Shown here piece after piece: positions 1 through 6,920 of a stretch of 19,247 nt of DNA; positions within the stretch are counted from its first letter, which is position 1; every line of letters begins with the position of its first letter. Both the position numbers and the translations under genes were made by a program. The stretch is taken from NCBI GenBank assembly GCA_964426135.1, contig CAYRPN010000113.1, positions 1 through 19,247 on the forward strand, read 5' to 3'. Source of the DNA: CAYRPN01 sp964426135 (lineage in GTDB: Bacteria; Planctomycetota; Phycisphaerae; Phycisphaerales; Phycisphaeraceae). The notes below the pieces were generated by a model. It was not told where the DNA came from, ran no database searches, and saw nothing but the letters and a program-made list of their open reading frames with translations.

Positions 1-4
1 AGCC

Positions 5-25
5 GGACGACTTGGAAAGTCGTCC
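5..25. repeat. Perfect 9-bp hairpin element
   Basis: Arms at 5-13 (ggacgactt) and 17-25 (aagtcgtcc) are exact reverse complements around a 3-base loop. There is no following T-run on either strand, so it is not a typical intrinsic terminator. It may be the 3' end signal of a gene to the left of the window, or one of the dispersed hairpins of this genome. Nothing else is recognisable between 26 and 71. Confidence 0.6.
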
Positions 26-71
26 CACATGCGATGTTGATCCTGCACGGCTCATAAGAAATTCCGTCGTT

Positions 72-110
72 GGTCATTGGTCATTCGTCATTCGTCATTC
101 ATTCGTCATT
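72..110. repeat. Degenerate heptamer array (GGTCATT/CGTCATT) upstream of nrdR
   Basis: Four contiguous 7-base units run from 72 to 99 (ggtcatt twice, cgtcatt twice). A 4-base spacer and a fifth unit at 104-110 follow. The array lies in the nrdR leader. Read on the other strand the unit is AATGACG/AATGACC, the same family as the array at 6677-6782. Confidence 0.8.
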
Positions 111-195
111 CCCCCAGCGCCGCCGCTTTGACATCCCGCGCCGGCAAATCAATACTCAACAACCGAGCGACTCAGTTCTTTCCCCAAGGACTCCC

Positions 196-693
196 ATGCG
201 CTGCCCGCGCTGCGGCCAGGATAACGACAAGGTCATCGACTCCCGCTCCACCGACGCGGGCGCCGCGATCCGTCGCCGCCGCGAGTGCGTCGCCTGCGGC
301 AAGCGATTCACCACTTACGAAACCGTCGAGAGCAGCATCAAGCTCGCCGTCATCAAAAAGGACGGCACCCGCGTCCCCTACGACCGCAACAAGCTCATGT
401 CCGGCCTGGAAAAAGCCTGCTACAAGCGCCACGTCTCCGCTGAGCAGATGCAGAAGATCATCGATGAAGTGGAGGAGGAACTCTTCAAGAAGTTCGACCG
501 CGAAGTGCAATCCATCGAGATCGGCAAAGCCCTGGCGGAACGCCTGAAGAAGGTGGACCAGATCGCGTACGTGCGGTTCGCCAGTGTCTACAAGCAGTTT
601 CGCGATCTGGATGATTTCCTCGACGAAGTGCGCGAGGTGCTCGAATCGAACCAGGCGAATCCGCCGAATCAGGGCAAGTTGTTTCAGGAATGA
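196..693 (+). CDS. nrdR: Transcriptional repressor NrdR
   Basis: NrdR is the Zn- and nucleotide-binding repressor of ribonucleotide reductase operons. The 165-residue protein has the family architecture. An N-terminal zinc ribbon carries C3, C6, C31 and C34 (CPRCG and CVACG), followed by KRFTTYE. An ATP-cone domain spans about residues 48-140 (IKLAVIKKDGTRVPYDRNKL, then helices ending in YVRFASVYKQF). The start at 196 is chosen because the zinc ribbon begins there and AAGGA at 186-190 lies 5 bases upstream. The frame is open further upstream to 70, but that part is translated heptamer repeat and is not homologous. The length is normal for the family. No NrdR box is evident nearby, and the ribonucleotide reductase genes are not in the window. 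The next gene, pepA, is on the same strand 185 bases away. Confidence 0.96.
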   Translation: MRCPRCGQDNDKVIDSRSTDAGAAIRRRRECVACGKRFTTYETVESSIKLAVIKKDGTRVPYDRNKLMSGLEKACYKRHVSAEQMQKIIDEVEEELFKKFDREVQSIEIGKALAERLKKVDQIAYVRFASVYKQFRDLDDFLDEVREVLESNQANPPNQGKLFQE

Positions 694-703
694 GGGGGAG
701 GAA

Positions 704-752
704 GGGGACAGGAGAAAGGGGATAGGGGACAGGAGACAGGGGACAGGGGGAC
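704..752. repeat. Degenerate heptamer array (GGGGACA/GGAGACA) after nrdR
   Basis: Seven consecutive 7-base units fill 704-752 exactly, for example ggggaca, ggagaaa, ggggata and ggagaca. The array begins 10 bases after the nrdR stop. The same unit family, in the opposite orientation, lies inside moeA at 4664-4733. Confidence 0.88.
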
Positions 753-781
753 ACCGTTTAGCGCCCGCCCGAAGGGCGGGG
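753..781 (+). repeat. Dispersed hairpin element, copy 1 (accgtttagcg + stem)
   Basis: The motif accgtttagcg is followed by a 7-bp stem, cccgccc at 764-770 and gggcggg at 774-780, with loop gaa. A second copy lies at 6832-6860 on the other strand, with compensating changes in both stem arms. It sits directly after the heptamer array and could end the nrdR transcript, but no T-run follows. Confidence 0.72.
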
Positions 782-878
782 TTGGCGCCCAGACGCCTGA
801 CCGCCCTCTCTTCACTGTGCCCACTTCCCCTGTATCCTGATCGTTTCCCGGCCTTCTCTTTTTGTCCTGGAGTTTTGC

Positions 879-2591
879 ATGTACGAATCGATCCGCGTCG
901 TGAAATCGTCGTCCACCAAGCTCGCGCACACGGTCGCTGTGATGCTGCTGGATCGTCAGAAGAAACTGCCCGTCGGCTACGAAACGCTGGACGCGAAACT
1001 CGGCGGGGCGATCAGCGGCGCCATCGCTCGCACCGAATTCTCCGCAGCCCGCGGCGCGGTCACCACGGTGTATCCGGCCAAAGGCGCAGCCAGGGTTTTC
1101 ATCGTCGGTCTCGGCGACGGCAATCGCCTCAGCGAAGCCGTGCGCATCGCCGCCGGCAAATTGCTGGCGGCGGCGCACAACGCGCGGATCGATCACCTGG
1201 ACATCCACCTGGGCCCCGCGCTGAAGGATCACGCCGGCTTCAACGCCGACGCCGTGGGCAGTGCCGTAGGCGAAGGCCTGACGCTCGCCAACTTCGAGTT
1301 CCTCACTTTCAAGGGCACCGCGAAAGATCAGGGCAAGTCCGGCGACAACGCGAGCAATGGGAACGGCGGCAACGGAAGCAAGCCGAAGGTGAAGACGCTC
1401 ACCGCCGCGGTGGAGCCGGTGCTCTTCGACGCCGCCTCGCGCGGCAGCATCGTCGCGCAATCGCAGAACCTCACCCGCACTCTCGCCGCCACACCGCCTA
1501 ACGTGGCGAATCCGACCTACCTCGCGGCCTTCTGCAAAAAGATGGCGAAGGATGCCGGCCTGTCCTGCACCGTCATCGACGCGAAGCAGGCGAAAAAGCT
1601 GGGCATGGGCGGCCTGTGTGCCGTGGGCCAGGCGGGATCGACCCCGCCGTGCATGATCGTGCTGGAGTGGAAGGGGCTAGAGAAGGGCCAAGGGCCAAGG
1701 GCCAAGGGCCAAGGGAAGGGCGAAGGAAAGGGCCTAGGGCCTAGGGCCAAGGGCCAAGGGGCGGAGAAGACAGAGCATTCGCTCGGCTCCGCGGCTTCTT
1801 CCCTCGGCCCTCGGCCCTCGGCCCTGGGCCCTTCCTCCGGCCCTCTTCTCCTCGTCGGCAAAGCCATCACCTTCGACACCGGCGGCTACTCGCTCAAACC
1901 GTCCGACAGCCAGACCACCATGAAGTACGACAAGTGCGGCGGCGCGGCGGTCATCGGCGCCATGCACGCCATCGCCAGCCTCAAGCTCCAGCAGCGCGTC
2001 GTCGCCGTCATCGCCGCCGCCGAGAACATGGTCGACCAGAACGCCTACCGCGTGCAGGACATCATCACGTTCCACAACGGCGTCACTTGTGAAGTCACCA
2101 ACACCGACGCGGAAGGCAGGCTCGTCCTCGCTGACGCGCTGTCGTATGGCTGCGCCAAGTACAAGCCCCGCGCGGTGGTGGATCTGGCCACGCTCACCGG
2201 CGGCGTGGTGATCGCGCTCGGCTCGCTCTGTGCCGGCGCGTTCGTCAACGACACCGCCCTGCGCGAACATCTCTTCGACGCGGCGGAGCACACCGACGAG
2301 CGCCTCTGGCACCTGCCGATGTGGGACGAATACAAGGAACTGATGAAGGGCCACCACGCCGACCTGATCAATTCATCGCCGGTGCGCGAGGCCCATCCGA
2401 TCCAGGGCGCGGTGTTTCTTTCCTACTTCGTCGCGAAAGACGGCGACTTCAAGAAAAAAGCGATCGTGCCCTGGGCCCACCTGGACATCGCCGGCGTCTC
2501 CGACCGCAAAAGCGACGGCCCGCTGTACCAGCGCGGCCCGACCGGCTACGGCGTGCGCCTGCTCGTGCGGGCGGTGGAGACGTGGAAGTGA
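879..2591 (+). CDS. pepA: Leucyl aminopeptidase, M17 family, with in-frame repeat insertion
   Basis: This is a cytosolic dizinc aminopeptidase that releases N-terminal residues from peptides. The M17 catalytic domain is complete. VGKAITFDTGG supplies K328 and D333, SLKPS supplies K340, MKYDKCGGAA supplies D351, and NTDAEGRLVLADAL supplies D410, E412 and R414. These correspond to the metal ligands and the catalytic Lys/Arg of the E. coli enzyme. At 570 residues it is longer than the usual about 480-500. The excess is a Gly/Lys/Ala-rich stretch at about 267-321, between the strand MIVLEWKG and the metal-binding strand LLLVGKA, encoded by a heptamer repeat array. A second low-complexity linker lies at about 147-170 between the N-terminal and catalytic domains. 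The ATG at 879 has GGAG at 869-872, with good spacing. No partner gene suggests a special role. Confidence 0.95.
   Translation: MYESIRVVKSSSTKLAHTVAVMLLDRQKKLPVGYETLDAKLGGAISGAIARTEFSAARGAVTTVYPAKGAARVFIVGLGDGNRLSEAVRIAAGKLLAAAHNARIDHLDIHLGPALKDHAGFNADAVGSAVGEGLTLANFEFLTFKGTAKDQGKSGDNASNGNGGNGSKPKVKTLTAAVEPVLFDAASRGSIVAQSQNLTRTLAATPPNVANPTYLAAFCKKMAKDAGLSCTVIDAKQAKKLGMGGLCAVGQAGSTPPCMIVLEWKGLEKGQGPRAKGQGKGEGKGLGPRAKGQGAEKTEHSLGSAASSLGPRPSALGPSSGPLLLVGKAITFDTGGYSLKPSDSQTTMKYDKCGGAAVIGAMHAIASLKLQQRVVAVIAAAENMVDQNAYRVQDIITFHNGVTCEVTNTDAEGRLVLADALSYGCAKYKPRAVVDLATLTGGVVIALGSLCAGAFVNDTALREHLFDAAEHTDERLWHLPMWDEYKELMKGHHADLINSSPVREAHPIQGAVFLSYFVAKDGDFKKKAIVPWAHLDIAGVSDRKSDGPLYQRGPTGYGVRLLVRAVETWK
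1683..1836. repeat. Inverted pair of heptamer arrays inside pepA
   Basis: The left array (about 1683-1761) is built on AGGGCCA/AGGGCCT heptamers. The right array (about 1801-1836) is built on TCGGCCC/TGGGCCC, the reverse complement of the same unit. About 40 bases separate them. The whole is translated in frame as a Gly/Lys/Gln/Pro-rich loop of PepA. A small relative of the left unit occurs after pgk at 4105-4137. Confidence 0.85.
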
Positions 2592-2675
2592 ACGCCCGCG
2601 TTGCGACTCCCGCGGGATGTTCAAACGCTTGCGCCTCCGCCCACCGATTGCAGCCATCGGCACTCGTCTTTTTCG

Positions 2676-2747
2676 TTCACCCATTCACCCATTCACCCCC
2701 TCACCCCCTCACCCCCTCACCCCCTCACCCATTCACTCCCTCACCCC
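2676..2747. repeat. Nine-unit octamer array (TTCACCCA/CTCACCCC) upstream of pgk
   Basis: Exactly nine 8-base units fill 72 bases, mixing ttcaccca, ctcacccc and ttcactcc. It occupies part of the 301-base gene-free stretch 2592-2892 between pepA and pgk. The rest of that stretch shows no gene. A pgk promoter should lie between the array and 2880, but no convincing -35/-10 pair is visible. Confidence 0.88.
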
Positions 2748-2892
2748 AAACCTCTCCCCCGCAGAGCCGGGAGCGACGGAACAGACAACCGCGCCTCGGC
2801 TGGCAACCTCCGCTAAGATGTTGCCCCGCTCGACCAAGGAACTGTTCACGAGCGAAGCACCGAGCGAATCATCGAAACGAAGGAAGCACACC

Positions 2893-4098
2893 ATGGCGAA
2901 GAAAACCATCGCGGACGTCAACGTGACCGGCAAGCGCGTGTTCATGCGCGTCGACTTCAACGTGCCCATGGAGGACGGCAAGATCACCGATGATCGCCGC
3001 ATCCAGGCGGCGCTCGAGTCGATCAAGAGCGTCATCTCGCGCGGCGGCAGGCTGATCCTCGCCAGCCATCTGGGCCGGCCGGAGGGCACGGGCTACGAGG
3101 CGGAGTTCACGCTCAAGCCTTGCGCCGAGCGACTCAGCCAGCTCATCGGTAAGCCGGTGGGATTCCCCGGCGACACGGTGGGCGACAAAGTGAAAGCTGC
3201 GGTGGACGCGATGAAGGACGGCGACGTGATCCTGCTGGAAAACGTGCGCTTTTACAAGGGCGAGAAGAAGGGCGACGTCGCCCACGCCGCGAAGATGGCG
3301 GAGCTAGCTGACGTGTATTGCAACGACGCCTTCGGCACGGCTCACCGCGATGAGGCGACGATGGTGGCCGTCCCGCAGGCGATGAAGGCGGCGGGCAAGC
3401 CGGCGGTGGCGGGGTTCCTGCTCGAGAAGGAAATCAAGTATCTGGCGGAGGCGATCAGCAACCCGAAGCGGCCGTTCGTGGCGATTCTGGGCGGGGCGAA
3501 GGTGTCGGACAAGATCGTGGTGATCAAGGAACTCTTGAACAAGGTCGACGCGATTCTGATCGGCGGGGCGATGGCGTACACGTTCATGCTCGCGCAGGGC
3601 AAGGGCGTGGGCAAGAGCCTGGTGGAGAAGGACAAGGTGAACGAGGCGAAGGAAATCCTCGCCGCCGCGGGCAAGAGCAAGGCCCACCTCGTGCTGCCGG
3701 TGGATCACATCTGCGGCCAGCAGTTCAGCTCGATCACGCCGACGAAAACCTGCGGCGAGCAGATCGACGCGGACTGGATGGGCCTGGACATCGGCCCCAA
3801 GACGGTCGTGAATTATGCGAAGGAAATCGGCAAGGCGAACACGCTGATCTGGAACGGCCCGATGGGCGCGTTCGAGACCAAGCCCTTCCACATCGGCACG
3901 CAGCGCGTGGCGGAAGAACTGGCGCAGGCGACGGCCCGCGGGGCGACGTCCATCATCGGCGGCGGCGACAGCGCGGCGGCGATCGAGCAGTTCGGCCTGG
4001 CGAGCAAGGTCAGCCACGTCTCCACCGGCGGCGGCGCGAGTTTGGAAATGCTCGAGGGCAGGAAGTTCAACAGCGTGGGGTTGTTGGATGAGAAGTGA
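2893..4098 (+). CDS. pgk: Phosphoglycerate kinase
   Basis: This enzyme catalyses the ATP-forming step of glycolysis, 1,3-bisphosphoglycerate plus ADP to 3-phosphoglycerate plus ATP, and the reverse in gluconeogenesis. The 401-residue protein has the usual length and motifs. VFMRVDFNVP gives R19, D21 and N23 for substrate binding. SHLGRPEG, GGAKVSDK and WNGPMGAFE follow, then IIGGGDSAAA and STGGGASLEMLEG at the nucleotide site near the C-terminus. The ATG at 2893 is preceded by AAGGAAG with AGGA at 2881-2884, 8 bases away. The frame is open upstream to 2617, but that part is octamer repeat and not part of the family. No gapdh or tpi gene adjoins it here, so the gene may be transcribed alone. 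It converges on moeA, 142 bases downstream. Confidence 0.97.
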   Translation: MAKKTIADVNVTGKRVFMRVDFNVPMEDGKITDDRRIQAALESIKSVISRGGRLILASHLGRPEGTGYEAEFTLKPCAERLSQLIGKPVGFPGDTVGDKVKAAVDAMKDGDVILLENVRFYKGEKKGDVAHAAKMAELADVYCNDAFGTAHRDEATMVAVPQAMKAAGKPAVAGFLLEKEIKYLAEAISNPKRPFVAILGGAKVSDKIVVIKELLNKVDAILIGGAMAYTFMLAQGKGVGKSLVEKDKVNEAKEILAAAGKSKAHLVLPVDHICGQQFSSITPTKTCGEQIDADWMGLDIGPKTVVNYAKEIGKANTLIWNGPMGAFETKPFHIGTQRVAEELAQATARGATSIIGGGDSAAAIEQFGLASKVSHVSTGGGASLEMLEGRKFNSVGLLDEK

Positions 4099-4104
4099 AT
4101 GAAG

Positions 4105-4137
4105 AGGGCCAATGGATCAGGGCCAAGGGCCGAGGGA
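4105..4137. repeat. Short heptamer remnant (AGGGCCA) after pgk
   Basis: agggcca and agggccg units occur here just after the pgk stop, with one interrupted copy. The unit matches the left array inside pepA. The match is short, so it could be a decayed array or a recent small one. Confidence 0.55.
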
Positions 4138-4145
4138 AAATACAG

Positions 4146-4217
4146 CCGCGGATAACACTGATGGCACGGATAGAGAGTTTTCCATTCGCGTCATCCGCGC
4201 TATCCGCGGTTTTCTGT
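4146..4217. terminator. Inverted repeat between convergent pgk and moeA
   Basis: ccgcggata at 4146-4154 and tatccgcgg at 4201-4209 are exact reverse complements. Inside them the similarity continues imperfectly in 9-base steps (GCGGATAAC-like units). On the + strand the right arm is followed by ttttctgtttgttt, so it could end pgk transcription. The 46-base loop makes a classical terminator uncertain, and it may instead be another inverted nonamer repeat. Confidence 0.45.
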
Positions 4218-4240
4218 TTGTTTGTTGGACAGCACCCCGT

Positions 4241-5671
4241 TCACCGCACCATCGCCAGAAACGGCACCATCGTCCCTGCCTTCACATCCTCGTCCGTCAG
4301 CGGCAACCGCACGAAGCCATCGGCCTCGGCAGTGTGCATGAGGTCACCTGAGCCGTGCCAGTGAATGAGGCTGGCGCTGCCGTCGGCATTGAGACGAGCG
4401 GCGCGGAAGACCTGGCGCTTGCTCGTGGGTTGGGCCGACTCCTTCATCGCGACCAGTCGCCAAGGCAGAGCGCTTGAATCTTGCGCTCCACCCGCCAGCA
4501 TCAACCGCAACACCGGCCACGCGAACAGATGGGCCGTCGCCAGCACACTGACCGGATTGCCGGGCAGGCCGAGGACGAGCTTGGAAGGGGCGATTTCGGA
4601 TTTGGGATTTGGGATTTCGGATTTGGGATTTGAGATCTCAGGTTCCGAGTGGCCCGTCCTTCCTGTCCCCTGTCTCCCGTCTCCTGCCTCCTGTCTCCTG
4701 TCCCCTGTCTCCTGTCCCCTGTCTCCCGCCTCCTCTCCCGCCGCATCGCTGCACACCAGCACCGGCTTACCCGGTTGAATCGCCACGCCATGCAGAACCG
4801 TGCCCAGTCCAAGTCGCTTCCACGCCCAGGGCAACAGGTCGCGCTCGCCCACGCTGACGCCGCCGGCGGTGATGACCAGGTGCGAATGCGAGAGCGCTTC
4901 CCGCGCCGCGGTCAGCGTGCGCTCCGCATCGTCAGGCACGTGAACATGCTCGAGAATCGGCGTGCCCAGCGCGGTGAAGAACGAGGCGAGCATCGGGCCG
5001 TTGGAGTTGCGAATCTGCTGTGGCTGAAGTTCATCGGTCGGCGTGGCGGGCGGGCGCACTTCGTCGCCGGTGGTCAGCACCGTGATGCGCGGCCTTTGCG
5101 ACACGAGCAAATCCACCGCGCCCACCGTCGCCGCGATGCCCAGGTGCTGCGGGCCAAGCGTCGTGCCGGCGCGGAGCACGACGGCTCCGGCGCCGGCGTC
5201 GACCGCGCGGCGGTGCAGGTTCTGCCCCGGTTTCACGCGATCGATGAGAAACGTGACGGCCTCGCCGTCGCCGGTCTTCTGAGCCTTTGCCTGTTCGATC
5301 GGGATGACCGCATCGAACTCAGTCGGCACCGCGGCGCCGGTGGCGACGCGCACCACGCCGATGGCGGCAATCGATGCGGGCGGGCGAGCGCCGGCGGGAA
5401 TCGTGGCGGTCACCGCGAAGCGTCTGGCCGCGCCGGCGCTCGTCGAGTTGCCCAGCGCCGTTGCGACTTCCGCGCTGCGCACCGCGAAGCCATCCACCGC
5501 CGATCGATTGAACGGCGGTTGATCGCGGTCGGCGCGCACGTCCTGCCGCAGCACGCGTCCCAGCGCGGCCGTCAGCGCGACGCGTTCGGCTCCCAGCGCC
5601 GGCACCAACGACAGCACCCGCGCCAGTGCGTCGTCGTAGTTCGGCAGCAGTCGTGGGCCGCTCATGCTCAT
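4241..5671 (-). CDS. moeA: Molybdopterin molybdenumtransferase MoeA with in-frame repeat insertion
   Basis: MoeA inserts molybdate into adenylylated molybdopterin, the last step of molybdenum cofactor synthesis in the cytosol. Family motifs appear in order: PPFNRSAVDGFAVRS near residue 52, RITVLTTGDEV, RNSNGPMLASFF, ITAGGVSVGERDLL, QPGKPVLV, then GLPGNPVSVLATAHLF, and a C-terminal domain IV. The length is 476 residues against about 410 usual. The extra stretch is about residues 308-362, between QPGKPVLVCSD and KLVLGLPGNP. It is Arg/Gln/Gly/Asp-rich then Asn/Pro/Lys/Ser-rich, and is translated from two different heptamer arrays. Two starts, Met1 and Met3, are possible; neither has a strong ribosome site. 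No other Mo-cofactor gene is in the window, so the Mo enzymes served are unknown. Confidence 0.93.
   Translation of the reverse strand: MSMSGPRLLPNYDDALARVLSLVPALGAERVALTAALGRVLRQDVRADRDQPPFNRSAVDGFAVRSAEVATALGNSTSAGAARRFAVTATIPAGARPPASIAAIGVVRVATGAAVPTEFDAVIPIEQAKAQKTGDGEAVTFLIDRVKPGQNLHRRAVDAGAGAVVLRAGTTLGPQHLGIAATVGAVDLLVSQRPRITVLTTGDEVRPPATPTDELQPQQIRNSNGPMLASFFTALGTPILEHVHVPDDAERTLTAAREALSHSHLVITAGGVSVGERDLLPWAWKRLGLGTVLHGVAIQPGKPVLVCSDAAGEEAGDRGQETGDRRQEAGDGRQGTGRTGHSEPEISNPKSEIPNPKSEIAPSKLVLGLPGNPVSVLATAHLFAWPVLRLMLAGGAQDSSALPWRLVAMKESAQPTSKRQVFRAARLNADGSASLIHWHGSGDLMHTAEADGFVRLPLTDEDVKAGTMVPFLAMVR
4593..4733. repeat. Two adjacent heptamer arrays inside moeA
   Basis: Seven units of ATTTGGG/ATTTCGG fill 4593-4641. 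A 22-base spacer follows, then ten units of TGTCTCC/TGTCCCC at 4664-4733. The two families are unrelated in sequence. The first recurs before gmk at 18512-18539, and the second after nrdR at 704-752. Both are read through as MoeA protein. Confidence 0.88.
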
Positions 5672-5692
5672 AATCGATGTTCCGCCGCCTAA

Positions 5693-5865
5693 TCAGAGCC
5701 GGAGTCTGCGACTCCGGTTCGACCGAGCGGCTCAACGCCGCGCTGGTCGAAACTCGGCGCGGTTGAATGTCGAACAACAGAGGGCGCAAGGCGCGTGTTT
5801 CGCATCGCCGGCTTTGAGCCGTCTCCGGGGACTCGCCGAACCGGAGTCACAGACTCCGGCTCTGA
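5693..5865. repeat. 28-nt inverted repeat pair with nested hairpins between moeA and the HAD gene
   Basis: The arm at 5693-5720 and the reverse complement of the arm at 5838-5865 match at 27 of 28 positions. Each arm also folds on itself (ccggagt, short loop, actccgg). About 117 bases lie between the arms with no recognisable gene. The whole gap 5672-5968 lies between divergent genes and must hold both promoters. No clear -35/-10 pair could be assigned. Confidence 0.8.
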
Positions 5866-5968
5866 CAATTCCCTGCCGGTTCTGACAACGCGACGCCCCA
5901 GCCGGGCCGTGCGATTCCTCGCCTTTCGCCACGTTGATCGACTCGGCGCCGCATCCTACACTCGCCGC

Positions 5969-6670
5969 ATGATCAAGGCGATTGTGTTCGATTTTGACGG
6001 CGTGATCGTCGACAGTGAGCCGCTGCACTACCGCGCGTTCCTCAAGACCGCGCAGGACCAGGGCGTGCCCGTCGATTTCGGTTACGACGAATACCTTCGC
6101 AAGTACGTCGGCTACGACGACCGCGACGGCTTCCGCGCCATGATCGAATCGGTCGACGCCAGCGCGGTGGCGGCGGCGGATTTTCCGGCGAAGCTGAAAC
6201 AGCTCTGCGACAGCAAGGAACACGTGTTCAAGGAGATCGTCGACGCGGGCTTCGAGACGATTCCCGGCGTGCTCGATTTCATCGCCGGCCTGCCCCGCGA
6301 TCTGCCCATCGCCATCGCCAGTGGAGCGACCCGCGCGGACATCGAGTTGATTCTTGGCAAGCTGGGCATCAAGCCGCGCTTCAGCTCGATCGTCACCGCC
6401 AGCGACGTGGCCCGCAGCAAGCCCGATCCGCAGACGTATCGCGTTGCGTTCGCCGGCCTGCAGAAAAAGTTCAACAACGGCGACCTGCAGCCGCAGCACG
6501 TCGTCGCCATCGAAGACACCGCGGCGGGCATCGAGTCGGCGCGCGGCGCCGGCCTGCACACGCTGGGCCTGACCACCACCACGGATGGCGCGGGTCTCAG
6601 CCGGGCGAATCGCGTGATCAAGTCGCTCGTCGGCCTGACGTTCGAGCAGGTGCAACAATGGTTCGGGTGA
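5969..6670 (+). CDS. HAD-family hydrolase, beta-phosphoglucomutase/CbbY-like
   Basis: The 233-residue cytosolic protein belongs to the haloacid dehalogenase superfamily, subfamily IA. Motif I is DFDGVIVDSEP, with nucleophile D8 and acid/base D10. An alpha-helical cap follows (about residues 16-95). Motif II is AIASGATR, motif III the Lys in SKPDPQTY (K151), and motif IV IEDTAAGIESA (E182, D183). The sequence DGVIVDSEPLHYRAF in the N-terminal part resembles sugar-phosphate phosphatases and beta-phosphoglucomutases. The substrate cannot be assigned from sequence alone. The ATG at 5969 is taken because motif I starts 7 residues later; the open frame upstream to 5795 crosses the inverted repeat and is not homologous. 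No Shine-Dalgarno is visible. A phosphohexomutase follows on the same strand after 250 bases of repeat-rich sequence. Confidence 0.88.
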   Translation: MIKAIVFDFDGVIVDSEPLHYRAFLKTAQDQGVPVDFGYDEYLRKYVGYDDRDGFRAMIESVDASAVAAADFPAKLKQLCDSKEHVFKEIVDAGFETIPGVLDFIAGLPRDLPIAIASGATRADIELILGKLGIKPRFSSIVTASDVARSKPDPQTYRVAFAGLQKKFNNGDLQPQHVVAIEDTAAGIESARGAGLHTLGLTTTTDGAGLSRANRVIKSLVGLTFEQVQQWFG

Positions 6671-6676
6671 AGGCCG

Positions 6677-6782
6677 ATGCGAATGGTGAATGATGAATGA
6701 CGAGTGGTGATTGTTGAAGTCAGAGCAGGCTCGTTCCGATATTTCCAATCGCGATTCATCAATCGCCATTCACGATTCGCAT
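6677..6782. repeat. Inverted heptamer arrays (GAATGRY) after the HAD gene
   Basis: The left array from 6681 runs gaatggt, gaatgat, gaatgac, gagtggt, gattgtt. The right array (about 6745-6782) has the complementary units. The outer arms 6677-6692 and 6767-6782 match at 15 of 16 positions as an inverted repeat. The unit is the same family as the array before nrdR at 72-110. Degenerate 7-base steps (ctgacct, ctgattc) also appear at about 6876-6917. Confidence 0.75.
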
Positions 6783-6831
6783 CGCTTCGCGGTGGCCGAG
6801 GTTCCGCCGATGGCGAACGCAGGGTGCGATG

Positions 6832-6860
6832 TTCCGCTCTGCGAGCGGACGCTAAACGGT
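6832..6860 (-). repeat. Dispersed hairpin element, copy 2
   Basis: Read on the - strand this is accgtttagcg followed by stem tccgctc, loop gca, gagcgga. It matches copy 1 at 753-781 at 23 of 29 positions. The stem differences (c/t with g/a in the other arm) preserve pairing. It lies 60 bases before the phosphohexomutase start. Confidence 0.7.
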
Positions 6861-6920
6861 CCCTGCCTTCGGTCTTCTGACCTCTGATTCTTGCACACTG
6901 TCCTCTGACCTCTCTTCCCC

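Noticed and set aside
70..195. N-terminal extension of the nrdR reading frame
   Set aside because: It translates the heptamer array into a His/Ser/Phe repeat; the NrdR zinc ribbon and a ribosome site place the start at 196.
2676..2747. CRISPR array
   Set aside because: Units are 7-9 bases with no spacers and no cas genes are present; this holds for all arrays in the window.
2617..2892. N-terminal extension of pgk
   Set aside because: The segment is the octamer repeat plus unrelated sequence, while normal Pgk length and an AGGA site support 2893.
3304..4017. Long open frame on the - strand opposite pgk
   Set aside because: It is Arg/His/Ala-rich shadow of a strongly conserved gene in high-GC DNA, with no family motif.
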